Assembly: GCF_010509075.1 (NCBI RefSeq)
Contig: NZ_CP048433.1
Location: forward strand, 2,046,001-2,110,000
DNA: 64,000 bases
Source of the DNA: Collinsella aerofaciens ATCC 25986
GTDB lineage: Bacteria > Actinomycetota > Coriobacteriia > Coriobacteriales > Coriobacteriaceae
Direction of reading: 5' to 3'
The position numbers and the translations under genes are program-made. A model generated the notes under the pieces. It searched no databases, had not been told where the DNA came from, and saw nothing but the letters and a program-made list of their open reading frames with translations. Below, piece by piece: positions 34,088 through 42,514 of this stretch; the first letter of the stretch is position 1, and every line of letters begins with the position of its first letter.

Positions 34088-35371
34088 ATGCTTGATATCA
34101 AGTTTGTTCGCGAGAACCCCGATGCCATCGATGTCGCCATGGCTAACCGCCAGACGTCTTGGGATCGCGAGAAGTTCTTTGAGCTCGACGACGAGCGCCG
34201 TGCCGTCATCACCGAGGTCGAGGAGCTCCAGGCTACGCGCAACGCCGAGTCCAAGAAGATCGGCGCCCTGATGAAGGAGGGCAAGAAGGACGAGGCCGAG
34301 GCCGCCAAGGAGGCCGTGCGCGCCGTCAACGAGAAGATTGACGGTCTGGCCGAGCGCCGTACTGCTCTCGAGCAGGAGCAGTACGACTTCATGGCTCACC
34401 TGCCCAACATTCCTTGCGAGGCCACGCCGTACGGCAAGGACGAGGACGAGAACATCGAGCGTCGCCGCTGGGGCACCCCGCGCGAGTTCGACTTCGACTT
34501 TAAGCCGCACTGGGATCTGGGCACCGATTTGGACATCCTCGACTTCGAGCGCGGCAACAAGCTCTCCGGCAGCCGTTTTACCGTTCTCGGTGGCGCTGGC
34601 GCCCGCCTGGAGCGCGCCCTCATCAACTTCTTCCTCGATACGCACACCAGCCGTGGTTTTAAGGAGTGGTGGCCGCCCATCGTCGTCAAGCGTCAGACCA
34701 TGTTTGGCACGGGTCAGCTGCCCAAGTTCGAGGACGACGCCTATCACGTCTCGGGTGACAACTTCCTGATCCCCACCGCCGAGGTCGTGCTCACCAACCT
34801 GCACGCCGGCGAGGTCCTCGACGCCGACACCCTGCCGCGCCGCTACACCGCCTTCACCCCCTGCTTCCGCGAGGAGGCCGGTTCCGCCGGTCGCGACACC
34901 CGCGGCATCATCCGTCAGCACGAGTTCGACAAGGTCGAGATGGTCAAGTTCGCTAAGCCGGAGGAGTCCGACGAGGAGCTCGAGAGCATGACCGCCGAGG
35001 CCGAGTACCTGCTGCAGCAGCTGGGCCTTCCGTATCGCGTGATTAGCCTGTGCACCGGCGACTTGGGCTTCTCTGCCCGTCAGACCTACGACGTCGAGGT
35101 CTGGCTGCCGAGCTACAACGCCTACAAGGAGATCAGCTCCTGCTCCAACTGCGGTGACTTCCAGGCTCGCCGCGCCAACATCAAGTATCGCGACCCCGAG
35201 AACTTCAAGGGTTCGCGCTACCTGCACACTCTCAACGGTTCCGGCCTGCCGGCCGGCCGCACCATGGCCGCCATTCTGGAGAACTACCAGAACGCCGACG
35301 GCACCATCACGATCCCCGAGGTTCTGCGTCCTTACATGGGTGGTCTCGAGAAGATCGAGCCGGTCGCGTAA
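34088..35371 (+). CDS. serS: Serine-tRNA ligase
   Basis: Class II synthetase charging tRNA-Ser (and Sec if present). 427 aa. An N-terminal coiled-coil arm (about 25-105) contacts the long variable arm of tRNA-Ser. Then [13 protein letters not shown], the motif 2 [19 protein letters not shown] and the motif 3 [19 protein letters not shown] follow. The ATG at 34088 has GGAGG 5 nt upstream; the upstream frame to 34061 lacks one. Confidence 0.97.
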   Translation: MLDIKFVRENPDAIDVAMANRQTSWDREKFFELDDERRAVITEVEELQATRNAESKKIGALMKEGKKDEAEAAKEAVRAVNEKIDGLAERRTALEQEQYDFMAHLPNIPCEATPYGKDEDENIERRRWGTPREFDFDFKPHWDLGTDLDILDFERGNKLSGSRFTVLGGAGARLERALINFFLDTHTSRGFKEWWPPIVVKRQTMFGTGQLPKFEDDAYHVSGDNFLIPTAEVVLTNLHAGEVLDADTLPRRYTAFTPCFREEAGSAGRDTRGIIRQHEFDKVEMVKFAKPEESDEELESMTAEAEYLLQQLGLPYRVISLCTGDLGFSARQTYDVEVWLPSYNAYKEISSCSNCGDFQARRANIKYRDPENFKGSRYLHTLNGSGLPAGRTMAAILENYQNADGTITIPEVLRPYMGGLEKIEPVA

Positions 35372-35394
35372 CTTGGCTGCATAGGGGATATGCA

Positions 35395-35424
35395 AGGGCG
35401 CTCCTTCGGGGGCGCCCTATTTCG
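35395..35424 (+). terminator. Terminator after serS
   Basis: AGGGCGCTCC/GGGGGCGCCCT-type stem-loop, followed by ATTTCG. It lies 24 nt after the stop. The T-run is weak. Confidence 0.6.
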
Positions 35425-35544
35425 TGCGCAGGTCCATATCATGCCGTGCGGACAGCTCAATAGAAAACACACGAACAAATGTTCTATATACAGCCATCTA
35501 CCTGCTATGCTTTTGCTAAATAAGAGCGAGAGAAAGGGGACGCG

Positions 35545-35922
35545 ATGGAGCTGTTTGATGATCGGGTGGTTTTGTTTGAGAGCGACGAGGGCGGGGAGTA
35601 CCTGCTTGTAACGTGTGAGCCGTCTGGCATGGGCGGCCTGGTGGTTCGGCAGACGAGTGAGGGTCCGTTGACACAATGGTGCTTTGAGGAGTCGCCGCAT
35701 GCGGTCGAGACCTTTGTGACGCACGAGGGACTTGTGGCGCTGGAGCACTTCTATGGAGTTGGGACTTCCAACCAGGTCGCGCGCATGCTGAGCATCTCGT
35801 TTGCCGATTATGATTGTGCCCAGCGGGTGAGATCGCTCCTGAGGGAACTTGATGCTAAGTTCGACGTGATCGAAAAGCCAATCGATCGTACGGGGAACGG
35901 CGGTATATGCGGAGCAGCGTAA
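35545..35922 (+). CDS. Hypothetical protein, 125 aa
   Basis: Acidic soluble protein starting MELFDDRVVLFESDEGGEYL with GAAAGGGGA upstream. No membrane segment, signal peptide or recognised motif is seen. It has three Cys. The codon bias is normal for the region, so it is probably expressed. It precedes the tRNA-Arg array but no functional link is evident. Confidence 0.65.
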   Translation: MELFDDRVVLFESDEGGEYLLVTCEPSGMGGLVVRQTSEGPLTQWCFEESPHAVETFVTHEGLVALEHFYGVGTSNQVARMLSISFADYDCAQRVRSLLRELDAKFDVIEKPIDRTGNGGICGAA

Positions 35923-35999
35923 CAAAACTGCGTTCCACAAAAAAGTTTGAGATTGTGCTTGACTCCAATAGGCTAAAGTGGTTTTATATGTCTTGCGCT

Positions 36000-36076
36000 G
36001 CGGCGTTACCTCAGCTGGATAGAGGGTCTGACTACGAATCAGAACGTCATAGGTTCGAATCCTATACGCCGCACCA
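36000..36076 (+). tRNA. tRNA-Arg(ACG), copy 1
   Basis: Cloverleaf with acceptor GCGGCGT/ACGCCGC, anticodon loop CTACGAA, T-arm ATAGG-TTCGAAT-CCTAT and encoded CCA. Promoter TTGACT (35959-35964) with a weak TTTTAT/TTATAT -10 at about 35982-35989. A34 would be edited to inosine to read CGN codons. The mature sequence is the same in all three copies. Confidence 0.96.
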
Positions 36077-36119
36077 ATTGAAATTGAAAGCCTCCGGCAA
36101 CGGGGGCTTTTCTTTTACG

Positions 36120-36350
36120 TCGGCACTGCATGGATTCGAACCTCGGTCGAGGCGCGGGCGTAAAGAAAACGCGGAGCGTTTTTAGCCCGCGGGCGAGCGC
36201 GCCGGCAGGCGGGCGAAGCCGGTGCGGATCCGCGAAGCGGATGCGCGGAATCCTATACGCCGCACCAATTGAAATCGAAAGCCTCCGGCAACGGGGGCTT
36301 TTCTTTTATGCCACCGCTGCATGGATTCGAACCTCGGTCGAGGCGCGAGT
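36120..36350 (+). repeat. tRNA-tail cassette (Arg copy 1)
   Basis: Tail plus terminator 36057-36119 recurs at 36248-36310. The repeat extends on both sides through an antisense T-arm (GGATTCGAACCTCGGTCGAG at 36132-36151 and again near 36321-36340), so the direct repeats are about 100 nt. The core 36160-36247 folds into AAAACGC/GCGTTTT (36166-36182) within GCGGGC/GCCCGC, then GCGCCGGC/GCCGGTGC (36199-36225), then ATCCGC-GAA-GCGGAT (36228-36242). Confidence 0.85.
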
Positions 36351-36431
36351 ATCTTAATCATCACTTCGTAAAATTTTTCCAAATTGTCGCTTGACCCATC
36401 GAGGGGTCACGTGCATAATAATCCGTGCGTT

Positions 36432-36508
36432 GCGGCGTTACCTCAGCTGGATAGAGGGTCTGACTACGAATCAGAACGTCATAGGTTCGAATCCTATACG
36501 CCGCACCA
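36432..36508 (+). tRNA. tRNA-Arg(ACG), copy 2
   Basis: Same mature sequence as copy 1. It has its own promoter TTGACC (36391-36396), 17 nt, CATAAT (36414-36419), and a terminator after the gene, so each copy is a separate transcription unit. Confidence 0.96.
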
Positions 36509-36550
36509 ATTGAGTTTTAAGCCTCCGGAAACGGGGGCTTTTCCTTTACG

Positions 36551-36740
36551 GGGGCATTGCGGAGATTCGAACCTCGTTCGAGGCGCGAGCGTCAAGAAAA
36601 CGCGGAGCGTTTTTAGCGAGCGGGCGAGTCCGCCGGCAGGCGGGCGAAGCCGGTGCGGATCCGCGCAGCGGATGCGCGGAATCCTATACGCCGCACCAAT
36701 TGAATTTTAAAGCCTCCGGTAACGGAGGCTTTTCTTATAT
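36551..36740 (+). repeat. tRNA-tail cassette (Arg copy 2)
   Basis: Tail plus terminator 36489-36550 recurs at 36679-36740. The core carries the AAGAAAACGCGGAGCGTTTT hairpin and the third hairpin ATCCGC-GCA-GCGGAT. The antisense T-arm (GAGATTCGAACCTCGTTCGA) is slightly changed from copy 1 and is not repeated after the second terminator. Confidence 0.83.
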
Positions 36741-36856
36741 CGCGATGCGTCGAAGATCGCATCAAGTGGTCAAAATGAGTAAAAATCAAATTCAATAACT
36801 TTTTTTGAAAAACGCTTGACCTTTATTCAGTCCATGTGCATAATAATCAACAAGTC

Positions 36857-36933
36857 GCGGCGTTACCTCAGCTGGATAGAGGGTCTGACTACGAATCAGA
36901 ACGTCATAGGTTCGAATCCTATACGCCGCACCA
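36857..36933 (+). tRNA. tRNA-Arg(ACG), copy 3
   Basis: Same mature sequence as copies 1 and 2. Promoter TTGACC (36816-36821), 17 nt, CATAAT (36839-36844). The -10 region (GTGCATAATAATC) is shared with copy 2, so the duplicated unit included its promoter. Confidence 0.96.
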
Positions 36934-36975
36934 ATTGAACTTGAAGCCTTCGGCAACGGGGGCTTTTCTTTTATG

Positions 36976-37206
36976 TCGCCGCTGCATGGATTCGAACCTC
37001 GGTCGAGGCGCGAGCGCCAAGAAAACGCGGGGCGTTTTTAGCGAGCGGGCGAGCACGCCGGCAGGCGGGCGAAGCCGGTGCGGATCCGCGCAGCGGATGC
37101 GCGGAATCCTATACGCCGCACCATTTGAGATTAAAGCTCCCGGCAACGGGGGCTTTTCTTTTACGTAAGCACTGCATGGATTCGAACCTCGGTCGAGGCG
37201 CGGGCG
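36976..37206 (+). repeat. tRNA-tail cassette (Arg copy 3)
   Basis: Tail plus terminator 36914-36975 recurs at 37104-37165 and is again followed by an antisense T-arm with CCTCGGTCGAGGCGCG (near 37190). The core is nearly the same as in copies 1 and 2. The rest of the gap to 37308 holds only the start region of the next gene. Confidence 0.83.
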
Positions 37207-37308
37207 TGAAGCGGACGATTTCTTATCGACTCGTGTAAGATTCCGAGTAGATGTCGCGACTTATTCGCGACCACTCCTTCTTCAAGCGACCGATCAGGGT
37301 GATACTTC

Positions 37309-39750
37309 GTGGCAGAGCGTCCGACATACAAGCTCAGGTTTCTCGATCCCAAGAAGCGCTTTCCGGCGATACCCGAGCAGCCTGCGGGACGCTCATATGG
37401 CGTGGTCTGGAAACTCTTTGGCGAGGATCAGCGTGAATCTTGTTATGTCGTCGAGTTCGTTGGCAAAAGTCATGTGTCGCTTTTGGGCTACGTAAGCGTT
37501 TCGGGTGAGGTGTACAAGGTGGACCGCCCCGTCAGCGAGGCTCCGCTGCCCAACGATCCCGACATGGAACTGGTCCTTGACGAGTCGGATTCCAGTATTG
37601 GTGAGATTATGGTAAGGGAAGCCAACGGTGCAATGCACGCATGTGCGCAAACTGTCGGTTCTCCCGAAGGCCCCATGCGCGAGCAGTCCGACCACGAGAC
37701 ATGGAATTCGACCCGCGCCCTTCCTTACGGCGAGTTCATGGCATCGATGTTCCTGCGCTACGTGATATTCGCTGACTCCGAAAATGCCATTGCGAGCACG
37801 GCGGACGCCGGCGGACTCGACGAGGGTATGCAAAATGTTGTCGACAAGATCAAGCTCGTAAAGTTGCCCGAGCCGGTCGAGGTGTTTTTGGGCTTTAACA
37901 CGGCACCGCTACCTGACGCTATCGAGACGCTGCTCTACCGCGTTGACCATGCCGAGAATCCGAGCGGTATCGAGCGCTATGCCGCCACCCTTATGAGCGA
38001 AATTGACTTGCCCCGTCTGCGCACCATCGCTGCCAAGTCCGAGATGAGCCTGGCTCGCATTGATCGTTCAAAGCTTTTCTATCTCAATTTTGATCGTAGC
38101 CTGCTGGACCAGGACGAGATTGACATGCTGCTTGCAATAGAGTGCCGTCTCAACCGCCTTTCCGGCATCCTCGAGCGCATCGGGGCCGGATTGGCCCCCG
38201 CGGCCTCGTCGCCGAGCCTTGAGGGCTGTGCACTCTTTGATTCGTGGCATATCGCTAAGACGACCAACGATGTTCCCCGACTGCTCGATACGGCCTCGAG
38301 CGATAACCCGTGGGCAAAGCCGGGAACGGTTTCGTGCCAGCCGGGCGGCGAGTGGGACGTGCGCACCCGTTTTGCGCGAATCGTTGAGGCGCTTAACGTG
38401 GTCACGCGGCTCGACTATACCTATCGAGTAAACGTTGCCGAGGGGATTATGCTCGTTCGGTTTGGGCAGTCTGTCGTTGATGCCATGCCGCAACGTGAAT
38501 ACGACGCTCAAGATGACGCTTGGCGCGAGCTGGACGAGGACACGCGCGCGATCTGGGGCGCGGAGCACGATGCACGTGTGGCACTCACGCTTGCGGCAGC
38601 GTGTTTTGCCGCGGGCACCTGCATCACGCGCTGCTATGTGCAGATTGCTGCTCCCGACAGTGAGCAGGGCGAGCGCGTTGTTGCAACGTATTTCTTTGGG
38701 CGCGCGGCCTATCTGGCCGATTGCGTGCCTGTCGCCAAGGATCTTGAGAGCATGGACATGGACGATATGTCGTGCAAGCGTGTACTTGAGGCGTATGAGT
38801 CAACCGCTCCGGAGACGATTGAGCCTGCGGAGGTTCATGCTCGTCCGCGTGATGACCATCGCACGCTGCCGCCGGCGCTGCGCGATCTGCTGCTTGCCGA
38901 TACGGCTGACGAGTTGGAGGTCATGGAAGAGGACGACGACCCATACGTGGCCCGTGTTGTTGAATTGCGCGAGCAGGCAAAAGTCGACCGTACAGGTGCT
39001 TTTGAAGGCTTTTCTCGTCTTGTCGAGGAGTTGGAGGCTAAGTGCGCCGTCGCCGAGCTTTTGGCGACAGGTCCGGTTCAAACGCAGTTTTGCGATAACC
39101 AGCTGGTGCGCATGGTGCTACCGGTGTTGGAAGAAGACCGCTCTGTGCGAATCCTTCGTGCGCCCGATGCGCTGTACTTTGCCCAGCACGAGATCTGCAG
39201 CTTTTACGCCGAGCAAGAGGACTTTGAACGAGCGCTGCCCGAGGTGCGCCATCTTTACGATCTGGCGCGCTCGTCCATGCAATCGCACTTTGCGCTCATC
39301 AACGTGCTTGCGCGTCTGGAGCGCTTTGACGAGATTATCGAGGTGGCGCGCCACGGCCTACGTATTGCCAGCGATCGTTCTGCAATCGGCTACCTGTTCT
39401 ATCGCTTGGCGTTTGCCTATTGGAATTGCGATCAGCTCGACCTAGCACTGGCTTGTTACCGTCTCGTGCCGCGCGGCGAGGAGTCGGGCAGTAGCGCGCT
39501 GGAAGAAATGCAGGGCCTTATGAACGAGATGGGCGTCAGCGAGCCTCCGACGTTCGAGGAAGCGGTCGAGACCATCCGCAAGGCTGGACTCGAGCTGCCG
39601 CCAGTGTCCGCCGTGACGAATCAGCTGGCAGATGCCGCTGTTCAACTGGTCGACAACGGCTTCTTTTTCCTGGCACGCGGTTGCATCTTCCAAATGTGGC
39701 GCACCATGGGCAACGACGAGCTCGGCTCCCTCAACCGCTCGCTGGGGTAG
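37309..39750 (+). CDS. Large hypothetical protein with TPR-like C-terminal part
   Basis: 813 aa, soluble and acidic, with no signal peptide or membrane segment. The N-terminal part (1-120) is beta-rich by pattern (LLGYVSVSGEVYKVDRPVSE). The C-terminal part (about 610-740) has helix pairs of TPR type (EEDFERALPEVRHLYDLARS, then LARLERFDEIIEVARHGLRI). No catalytic motif is recognised. The GTG start at 37309 has CAGGGTGA upstream, moderately convincing. It lies alone between two tRNA regions. Confidence 0.75.
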   Translation: MAERPTYKLRFLDPKKRFPAIPEQPAGRSYGVVWKLFGEDQRESCYVVEFVGKSHVSLLGYVSVSGEVYKVDRPVSEAPLPNDPDMELVLDESDSSIGEIMVREANGAMHACAQTVGSPEGPMREQSDHETWNSTRALPYGEFMASMFLRYVIFADSENAIASTADAGGLDEGMQNVVDKIKLVKLPEPVEVFLGFNTAPLPDAIETLLYRVDHAENPSGIERYAATLMSEIDLPRLRTIAAKSEMSLARIDRSKLFYLNFDRSLLDQDEIDMLLAIECRLNRLSGILERIGAGLAPAASSPSLEGCALFDSWHIAKTTNDVPRLLDTASSDNPWAKPGTVSCQPGGEWDVRTRFARIVEALNVVTRLDYTYRVNVAEGIMLVRFGQSVVDAMPQREYDAQDDAWRELDEDTRAIWGAEHDARVALTLAAACFAAGTCITRCYVQIAAPDSEQGERVVATYFFGRAAYLADCVPVAKDLESMDMDDMSCKRVLEAYESTAPETIEPAEVHARPRDDHRTLPPALRDLLLADTADELEVMEEDDDPYVARVVELREQAKVDRTGAFEGFSRLVEELEAKCAVAELLATGPVQTQFCDNQLVRMVLPVLEEDRSVRILRAPDALYFAQHEICSFYAEQEDFERALPEVRHLYDLARSSMQSHFALINVLARLERFDEIIEVARHGLRIASDRSAIGYLFYRLAFAYWNCDQLDLALACYRLVPRGEESGSSALEEMQGLMNEMGVSEPPTFEEAVETIRKAGLELPPVSAVTNQLADAAVQLVDNGFFFLARGCIFQMWRTMGNDELGSLNRSLG

Positions 39751-39842
39751 GCGAAGCTTCCAAGGAGGAAAGGATGCTAGGCAATTAGAAAATTTCCTCT
39801 TGCCCATCCTTGGCTGTTTGGTTACTATAGAACGGCTGTTAC

Positions 39843-39933
39843 GGAGAGCTGACCGAGAGGCCGAAGGTGCTCGCCTGCTAAGCGAGTATGCCCCAAAAGG
39901 GCATCTGGGGTTCGAATCCCCAGCTCTCCGCCA
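39843..39933 (+). tRNA. tRNA-Ser(GCT)
   Basis: Class II tRNA, 91 nt, with acceptor GGAGAGC/GCTCTCC, anticodon loop CTGCTAA, long variable arm (ATGCCCCAAAAGGGCAT), G73 and encoded CCA. Promoter TTGCCC (39800-39805), 17 nt, TACTAT (39823-39828). A terminator follows near 39948-39971. Confidence 0.96.
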
Positions 39934-39974
39934 GTACGAATTTGAAGAAGGGCTCCGTAAGGGGCCCTTTTTGG

Positions 39975-40196
39975 TATGGAGAACGTTAGCTGGGGATTCG
40001 AACCCGAGAGGGCACGGGCGTTAAGCAAACGCGAAAGCGTTTGTAGCCCGTGGGCGAAAAGCCGCCAGGCTTTGAAGCCGGAGGGCATGCGCAGCATGCC
40101 CGGATATCCCCAGCTCTCCGCCAGTACGAATTTGAAGAAGGGTCCCATTTGGGGCCCTTTTTTATTATCAAGAATGGAGGCTGGGGATTCGAACCC
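39975..40196 (+). repeat. tRNA-tail cassette (Ser)
   Basis: Tail plus terminator (39916-39974) recurs at 40106-40163. GCTGGGGATTCGAACCC, antisense to this tRNA's T-arm, occurs at 39989-40005 and again at 40180-40196. The core hairpins are AAACGC-GAAA-GCGTTT, GCCGCCAGGC..GCCGG and GGGCATGC-GCA-GCATGCCC. The order is the same as in the Arg cassettes but the stem sequences differ, with pairing kept. Confidence 0.83.
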
Positions 40197-40198
40197 TC

Positions 40199-40232
40199 AA
40201 AAAGGAGGCATCCTTTCGGACGCCTCCTTTCA
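40199..40232 (-). terminator. Terminator of dacA
   Basis: Stem AAAGGAGGC/GCCTCCTTT (plus-strand 40202-40210 with 40222-40230). On the minus strand it is followed by a T-run. It is 23 nt past the dacA stop. Confidence 0.85.
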
Positions 40233-40254
40233 GTGGGCTGATTATTCTTGCGCT

Positions 40255-41595
40255 CTACACCTCAGGAGCCTTGGCGACGGTCTCGCTCTCTGCCGCAAGT
40301 GGCCGGTTGTCGATGCGGCGGCCCAAGCGATCGAGCTTCACGAGCAGCCATTCAATGGGATTCGGCCCCGAGCCTTCCTCGTCGGCAACCAGGTCCATGA
40401 CGGCGACCTTGGTGCCGTCCTGCTTGAGCGTAACGCTGCCTACCTTGTCGCCAACATGCACCGTGCCCGAAAGGTCATCGTAGCTAACTTTTTCGGTCAC
40501 TTCGCCGGCGAGTGAGAACACCGTTGCCTGTGCGGCGGGGTCGGCGAGCGTGGCGTCGATTGTCTTATCCGTCCAGTCGGTTTGACTAATGCGCGCCATA
40601 AGCGGGTTGCCGTTGGCGGTCTTTTCTTGCGTGTTGGCGATTGCGACCGTCACCTTGTGGTCGTAGTACCAGTTGACAAGGGTGGCGGTATCGGTAAAGC
40701 GCTGATCGGTGGTGGTGGAGTTCAAAATAACGGTGTAGATCTCGTCGCCGTCGCGGTTGTAGGCGCTCGTAAAGCAATAGCCCGCGTCGTCGGTGGTGCC
40801 GGTCTTGCCACCGATGTTGCCATCTTGGCCCAGCAAATAGTTATGCGTGTCCATGGAATGCGAATGGTCGGTGCCGTCGGCGCCCGTGACCTCGATCCAG
40901 GAATCCTCGCTCGCTACGACCTCGCGGATCGTGTCGTTTTTCATGGCCTCCTGCATCATCAGCGCTACGTCGTGTGCGGTTGAGTGCATATCGCCAGCCC
41001 ACTCATCAAAGTCCAGACCATGCGGGTTTTCAAAAAGCGTACCGGTGCAGCCGAGCTTCTTAGCGCGCTCGTTCATGGCCTTCACAAATGTGGCCTCGGC
41101 GTCTTTGGTCTTAGGGTCGATCTTCTTGCCCACATATTCGGCGAGCACGATGGCGGCGTCGTTGCCCGAGGGAATCATCAGGCCGCGCAGCGCCTGCTCC
41201 ACGGTAAGCTCGTCGCCTTCGAGCAAGCCGGCGGTCGAATTACCCACAGTGGCTGCGGCGTTGCTCACCGTGACCTTCTCGTCCATCTTGCAATTCTCGA
41301 CGGTTAGGATTGCGGTCATGACCTTGGTGATCGAGGCAATCTTGACCTGCTCATCGGCGCCGCGCCCATAGTAGACGGTGCCGTCTTTGCCCATGACGAG
41401 GGCATTGGTCGCATCGATATCGGGCAGGTTTTCGGCCGTGATGCCGCGCGCATCGGCGGTTTTGCCGCAAACATTGTCGGTCGTGAGCACTTGGGCGCCG
41501 GCGACGGTGGGCGCGCCAGCGGCAAGGGCGATAGCGCAGACAAAGCCGGCGGCAAGCTGGGCTGAGCGCTTTGCAAAAGAGGTGAGGGACTTCAC
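40255..41595 (-). CDS. dacA: D-alanyl-D-alanine carboxypeptidase (PBP5/DacA-like)
   Basis: Exported serine peptidase trimming peptidoglycan stem pentapeptides. 446 aa. The signal peptide is MKSLTSFAKRSAQLAAGFVC onward, with a likely AGA/AQV cleavage near residue 35. Catalytic motifs are SITK (SxxK), SGN (PSGND) and KTG (GGKTGTT). A C-terminal PBP5-C-type beta domain follows. The GTG at 41595 is chosen because longer frames would translate over TATACT (plus 41635-41640), the likely -10. It is divergent from a VanRS-like system, which may sense the same cell-wall state. Confidence 0.88.
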   Translation of the reverse strand: MKSLTSFAKRSAQLAAGFVCAIALAAGAPTVAGAQVLTTDNVCGKTADARGITAENLPDIDATNALVMGKDGTVYYGRGADEQVKIASITKVMTAILTVENCKMDEKVTVSNAAATVGNSTAGLLEGDELTVEQALRGLMIPSGNDAAIVLAEYVGKKIDPKTKDAEATFVKAMNERAKKLGCTGTLFENPHGLDFDEWAGDMHSTAHDVALMMQEAMKNDTIREVVASEDSWIEVTGADGTDHSHSMDTHNYLLGQDGNIGGKTGTTDDAGYCFTSAYNRDGDEIYTVILNSTTTDQRFTDTATLVNWYYDHKVTVAIANTQEKTANGNPLMARISQTDWTDKTIDATLADPAAQATVFSLAGEVTEKVSYDDLSGTVHVGDKVGSVTLKQDGTKVAVMDLVADEEGSGPNPIEWLLVKLDRLGRRIDNRPLAAESETVAKAPEV

Positions 41596-41792
41596 AGATT
41601 TCGCTTTCGACGGGATGGTCTCTTCTGAAACTAGAGTATATCGTTTGCCGGCGTCGGCGATCATCGCGTGCGCGCTTGGCCCACATCCGCACCCGAACGG
41701 GCACAAGGGTGCTTAAGGCCGACTTAATCACCCACGCTTGTTGTGTGTGGCGTGCGTCGCCTCAGGCATAATGGAGCGCGAGAGGAGCACGC

Positions 41793-42488
41793 ATGAACGA
41801 GCGCATTTTGGTAGTTGATGACGAGAAGGCCATCGCCGACTTGGTTGGCATCTACCTTACAAAAGAGGGCTTTGATGTCCAGATTGCCTATAGCGGGGCC
41901 GATGCTGCCAAGGCGATTTTGGAGCAGGAGTTCGATCTGGCGCTGCTTGATGTCATGCTGCCCGATATCGATGGGTTTGAGCTGCTGCGTACGATCCGTT
42001 CCAGCCATACCTATCCCGTGATCATGCTGACGGCGCGCGATGCCCAGCAAGACAAGATCGGGGGCCTTTCGCTTGGCGCGGACGATTACGTGGTTAAGCC
42101 GTTCCGTCCGCTGGAGCTCATCGCGCGCGTGCACGCTCAGCTTCGCCGCTACACCAGCTACGGTAGCCGTGCACAGGCGGCCGAGTCGCCGACCATTCAG
42201 CTCGACGGCTTGGAGATCAACCGCGATGCTCGTTCCGTGACAGTGGACGGTTCACCGGTTCGCCTCACGCCCACCGAGTATTCAATCTTGCTGTATCTGG
42301 TCGAGCATCGCGGCAGCGTGGTGGCCGTGGAGGACCTGTTCCGCGCGGTGTGGAACGAGGACTTTATGCCCGGCTCCAACAATACGGTGATGGTGCATAT
42401 TCGCCACTTGCGCGAAAAGATCGGCGACGACGCACAAAAGCCACGCTTTATCAAAAACGTCTGGGGCGTCGGCTACATCATCGAATAA
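41793..42488 (+). CDS. OmpR/VanR-family response regulator
   Basis: 231 aa. The receiver domain has the acidic pair DDE (9-11), phospho-Asp in LLDVMLPD (about 54) and Lys in VVKPF. The winged-helix DNA-binding domain ends in IKNVWGVGYIIE. It resembles VanR-type regulators and pairs with the kinase starting 26 nt downstream. The start has GAGAGGAG upstream. Confidence 0.88.
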   Translation: MNERILVVDDEKAIADLVGIYLTKEGFDVQIAYSGADAAKAILEQEFDLALLDVMLPDIDGFELLRTIRSSHTYPVIMLTARDAQQDKIGGLSLGADDYVVKPFRPLELIARVHAQLRRYTSYGSRAQAAESPTIQLDGLEINRDARSVTVDGSPVRLTPTEYSILLYLVEHRGSVVAVEDLFRAVWNEDFMPGSNNTVMVHIRHLREKIGDDAQKPRFIKNVWGVGYIIE

Positions 42489-42514
42489 CGCTTTTCGCTT
42501 GTGAGGATCTTGAT

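Noticed and set aside
36130-36710. Short ORFs across the tRNA-Arg region with repeated similar peptides
   Set aside because: They translate the tRNA and cassette repeats; the similarity comes from repeated DNA, not from protein conservation.
36000-37206. CRISPR-like array
   Set aside because: Repeats and spacers are tRNA genes and hairpin cassettes with large irregular spacing. There are no cas genes, and no array was seen anywhere in the window.
41596-41706. Longer dacA starting upstream of 41595
   Set aside because: It would place the likely -10 box inside the coding region and move the signal peptide away from the N-terminus.
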